7,204 nucleotides of DNA from Methylococcaceae bacterium (GTDB lineage: Bacteria > Pseudomonadota > Gammaproteobacteria > Methylococcales > Methylomonadaceae): contig JAUYMX010000368.1 of assembly GCA_030699345.1 (NCBI GenBank), forward strand, positions 1 to 7,204. Direction: 5' to 3'. Shown here in pieces: positions 6,315 through 7,204 of this stretch. The notes under the pieces were generated by a model that did not search any database, was not told where the DNA came from, and was given only the letters and a program-made list of their open reading frames with translations. The translations under genes and the position numbers were made by a program. How positions within the stretch are numbered: position 1 is the stretch's first letter; each line of letters starts with the position of its first letter.

Positions 6315-6713
6315 ATGGCTCTAATTACTTGGACAGCGGCTCAGTACGGTACTAATGTTGGCTTTGCTGACGATGAACATAAAGTGTTGTTTGGACTGTT
6401 AAACAAATTGTATGACGATGCTACAGGCGGTGCGGCGCGAGCTTCAGTAGGTGCTTCGTTAGATGCGTTGATTGCGTATGTGGTTGATCATTTTGCTCAT
6501 GAAGAAAAAGAAATGCAGGCAAAAAAATACAGCGGATATGATCGTCACAAAGCAGAGCATGAAGCTTTAATAGGGATATGTGCAGATTTGCAGAAAAAAT
6601 TCCATGCTGGGGAAGCTGAAGTCACTGAAGAAGTAGGGCAACTGGTCAAAGGATGGCTTGATAATCACATTCCTAATTTTGATAAAGGGTATGCTGACGC
6701 TTTAAATAGTTGA
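6315..6713 (+). CDS. Bacteriohemerythrin, oxygen-binding di-iron protein
   Basis: A 132-residue single-domain hemerythrin that binds O2 reversibly at a non-haem di-iron centre in a four-helix bundle; cytoplasmic, with no signal peptide. The complete ligand set is visible: H22 (DDEHK), H59 and E63 (HFAHE), H78 and H82 (HKAEH), and H118 and D123 (HIPNFD). Length and opening (MALITWTAAQYGTNVGFADD) are very close to the Methylococcus capsulatus protein as I recall it; there it is thought to supply oxygen to particulate methane monooxygenase. That role here depends on the host being a methanotroph. Alternatives are oxygen storage, sensing or detoxification. A strong GGGGGA (6304-6309) lies five bases before the ATG. 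An exact FNR/Anr-type site and a clear terminator make it a single-gene unit. Confidence 0.95.
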   Translation: MALITWTAAQYGTNVGFADDEHKVLFGLLNKLYDDATGGAARASVGASLDALIAYVVDHFAHEEKEMQAKKYSGYDRHKAEHEALIGICADLQKKFHAGEAEVTEEVGQLVKGWLDNHIPNFDKGYADALNS

Positions 6714-6732
6714 AATTTTCTTCTTAAAGATT

Positions 6733-6768
6733 AGGCTCGTGAGTCTTTTAGGTTCACGGGCCTTTTTT
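6733..6768 (+). terminator. Intrinsic terminator of the bacteriohemerythrin gene
   Basis: AGGCTCGTGA (6733-6742) pairs with TCACGGGCCT (6754-6763), ten pairs including one T-G, around an 11-base loop. Ts at 6763-6768 follow. It lies 19 bases after the stop codon and has the classical GC-rich stem plus T-run. Confidence 0.9.
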
Positions 6769-7004
6769 GTTTAAAGGAGCTCGTCTACATCAGATTTTAT
6801 GGCTCTAGTTGAAAGAACGGGTCTGCGCCAATTTACGAGATTAATCGACCATCCTTGTGAGAGATTTGGGCGCGCGCTATAAAATTATTATCCAGTGATA
6901 TTAAGTATTATGCTCCGCTTGCGCAGCATAAAGCCGCTGAATAATTGCAAACTGGTTAAATCAGGAAAAGCACAGCTGGTATAGATAGTTCCGTTCGGTT
7001 AAAA

Positions 7005-7076
7005 TTGCCCAGTTTATTTGTGATAATTATTACGTAAATGGAATAAATTCGAGCATTTGCCCGATTTGATATTACG
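7005..7076. repeat. Imperfect direct repeats upstream of the exported-protein gene
   Basis: TTGCCC occurs at 7005-7010 and 7057-7062, 52 bases apart. Each copy is followed by a TTTG/GATA stretch and ends in ATTACG (7029-7034, 7071-7076). The first copy is ten bases longer inside. Placed 50-120 bases before a start codon, they could be paired regulator sites, but AT-rich similarity alone could explain them. Confidence 0.3.
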
Positions 7077-7128
7077 AAAAAGATATAACGCATACATCAG
7101 TTTATAACTACTATTTGGAGGCTGCTCC

Positions 7129-7204
7129 GTGAAGAAAACAAAGCAACTGTTTGCAGGGTTGACCTTATTGGCGTCGAGTCAACAAGGCGCGCAAGCAGAG
7201 TACC
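7129..7204 (+). CDS. Exported protein, N-terminus only
   Basis: Only 25 codons are present before the right edge. The GTG start is supported by GGAGG (7117-7121) seven bases upstream. The residues form a classic Sec signal peptide: lysines at 2, 3 and 5, a hydrophobic core (LFAGLTLLA, 7-15), and an AQA motif (21-23) with probable cleavage before E24-Y25. There is no lipobox, so the protein is likely periplasmic, outer-membrane or secreted. The mature part is unseen, so no function can be given. The leader region contains direct repeats and no clear promoter. Confidence 0.8.
   Translation, partial: MKKTKQLFAGLTLLASSQQGAQAEY

Larger units (their letters stand above)
6714..7128. other. Gene-free region upstream of the exported-protein gene
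   Basis: These 415 bases hold the hemerythrin terminator, then about 360 bases without a supported gene. A 27-codon frame (6799-6882) has no ribosome-binding site. A small hairpin, TTATGCT/AGCATAA (6908-6914, 6925-6931), and a pair of imperfect direct repeats (7005-7034, 7057-7076) are present. TATAAC (7084-7089) could be a -10, but no good -35 lies at the right distance. I recognise no riboswitch. Confidence 0.6.

Noticed and set aside
6799..6882. 27-codon frame MALVERTGLRQ... after the hemerythrin terminator
   Set aside because: No ribosome-binding site, no recognisable family and no supporting context.

Overview
The window looks like chromosomal DNA of a gammaproteobacterium. The best lineage hint is the bacteriohemerythrin at the right. 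By recollection, not alignment, its length and sequence closely resemble the methanotroph protein of Methylococcus capsulatus, so a Methylococcales-like host is plausible but unproven. Two lipoproteins with clear lipoboxes, a periplasmic enzyme and an undecaprenyl-phosphate sugar transferase show a Gram-negative envelope. Two exact FNR/Anr-type palindromes suggest oxygen-responsive regulation. I see no rRNA, tRNA, CRISPR array, insertion sequence or transposase.

Layout. From 1 to 433 (minus) lies the N-terminal 144 codons of a WcaJ-type undecaprenyl-phosphate glucose phosphotransferase, cut by the left edge. A gene-free gap (434-781) holds an exact TTGAT-N4-ATCAA box and, about 90 bases on, a strong hairpin whose T-run points to plus-strand transcription. 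Together they suggest a small RNA. Next are two minus-strand genes about 410 bases apart: a lipoprotein with an intermembrane-carrier-like N-terminal domain and a complete metallo-beta-lactamase-fold C-terminal domain (782-2245), and an exported arylsulfotransferase-family beta-propeller (2655-4079). Both are followed by perfect inverted repeats.

A 243-base divergent region (4080-4322) separates these from three plus-strand genes: an unrecognised 628-residue lipoprotein (4323-6209), the bacteriohemerythrin (6315-6713) with its own FNR/Anr-type promoter and a textbook terminator, and the first 25 codons of an exported protein starting with GTG (7129 to the edge).

How they fit together. Most products act in or on the envelope: lipid-linked exopolysaccharide initiation, two probable outer-membrane lipoproteins, a periplasmic sulfotransferase-like enzyme and an exported protein. 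The hemerythrin is cytoplasmic and binds oxygen. The genes do not form one operon. The most coherent theme is low-oxygen control: the hemerythrin box lies at class II activator spacing from a plausible -10, and the second box could drive a small RNA or the exopolysaccharide gene.
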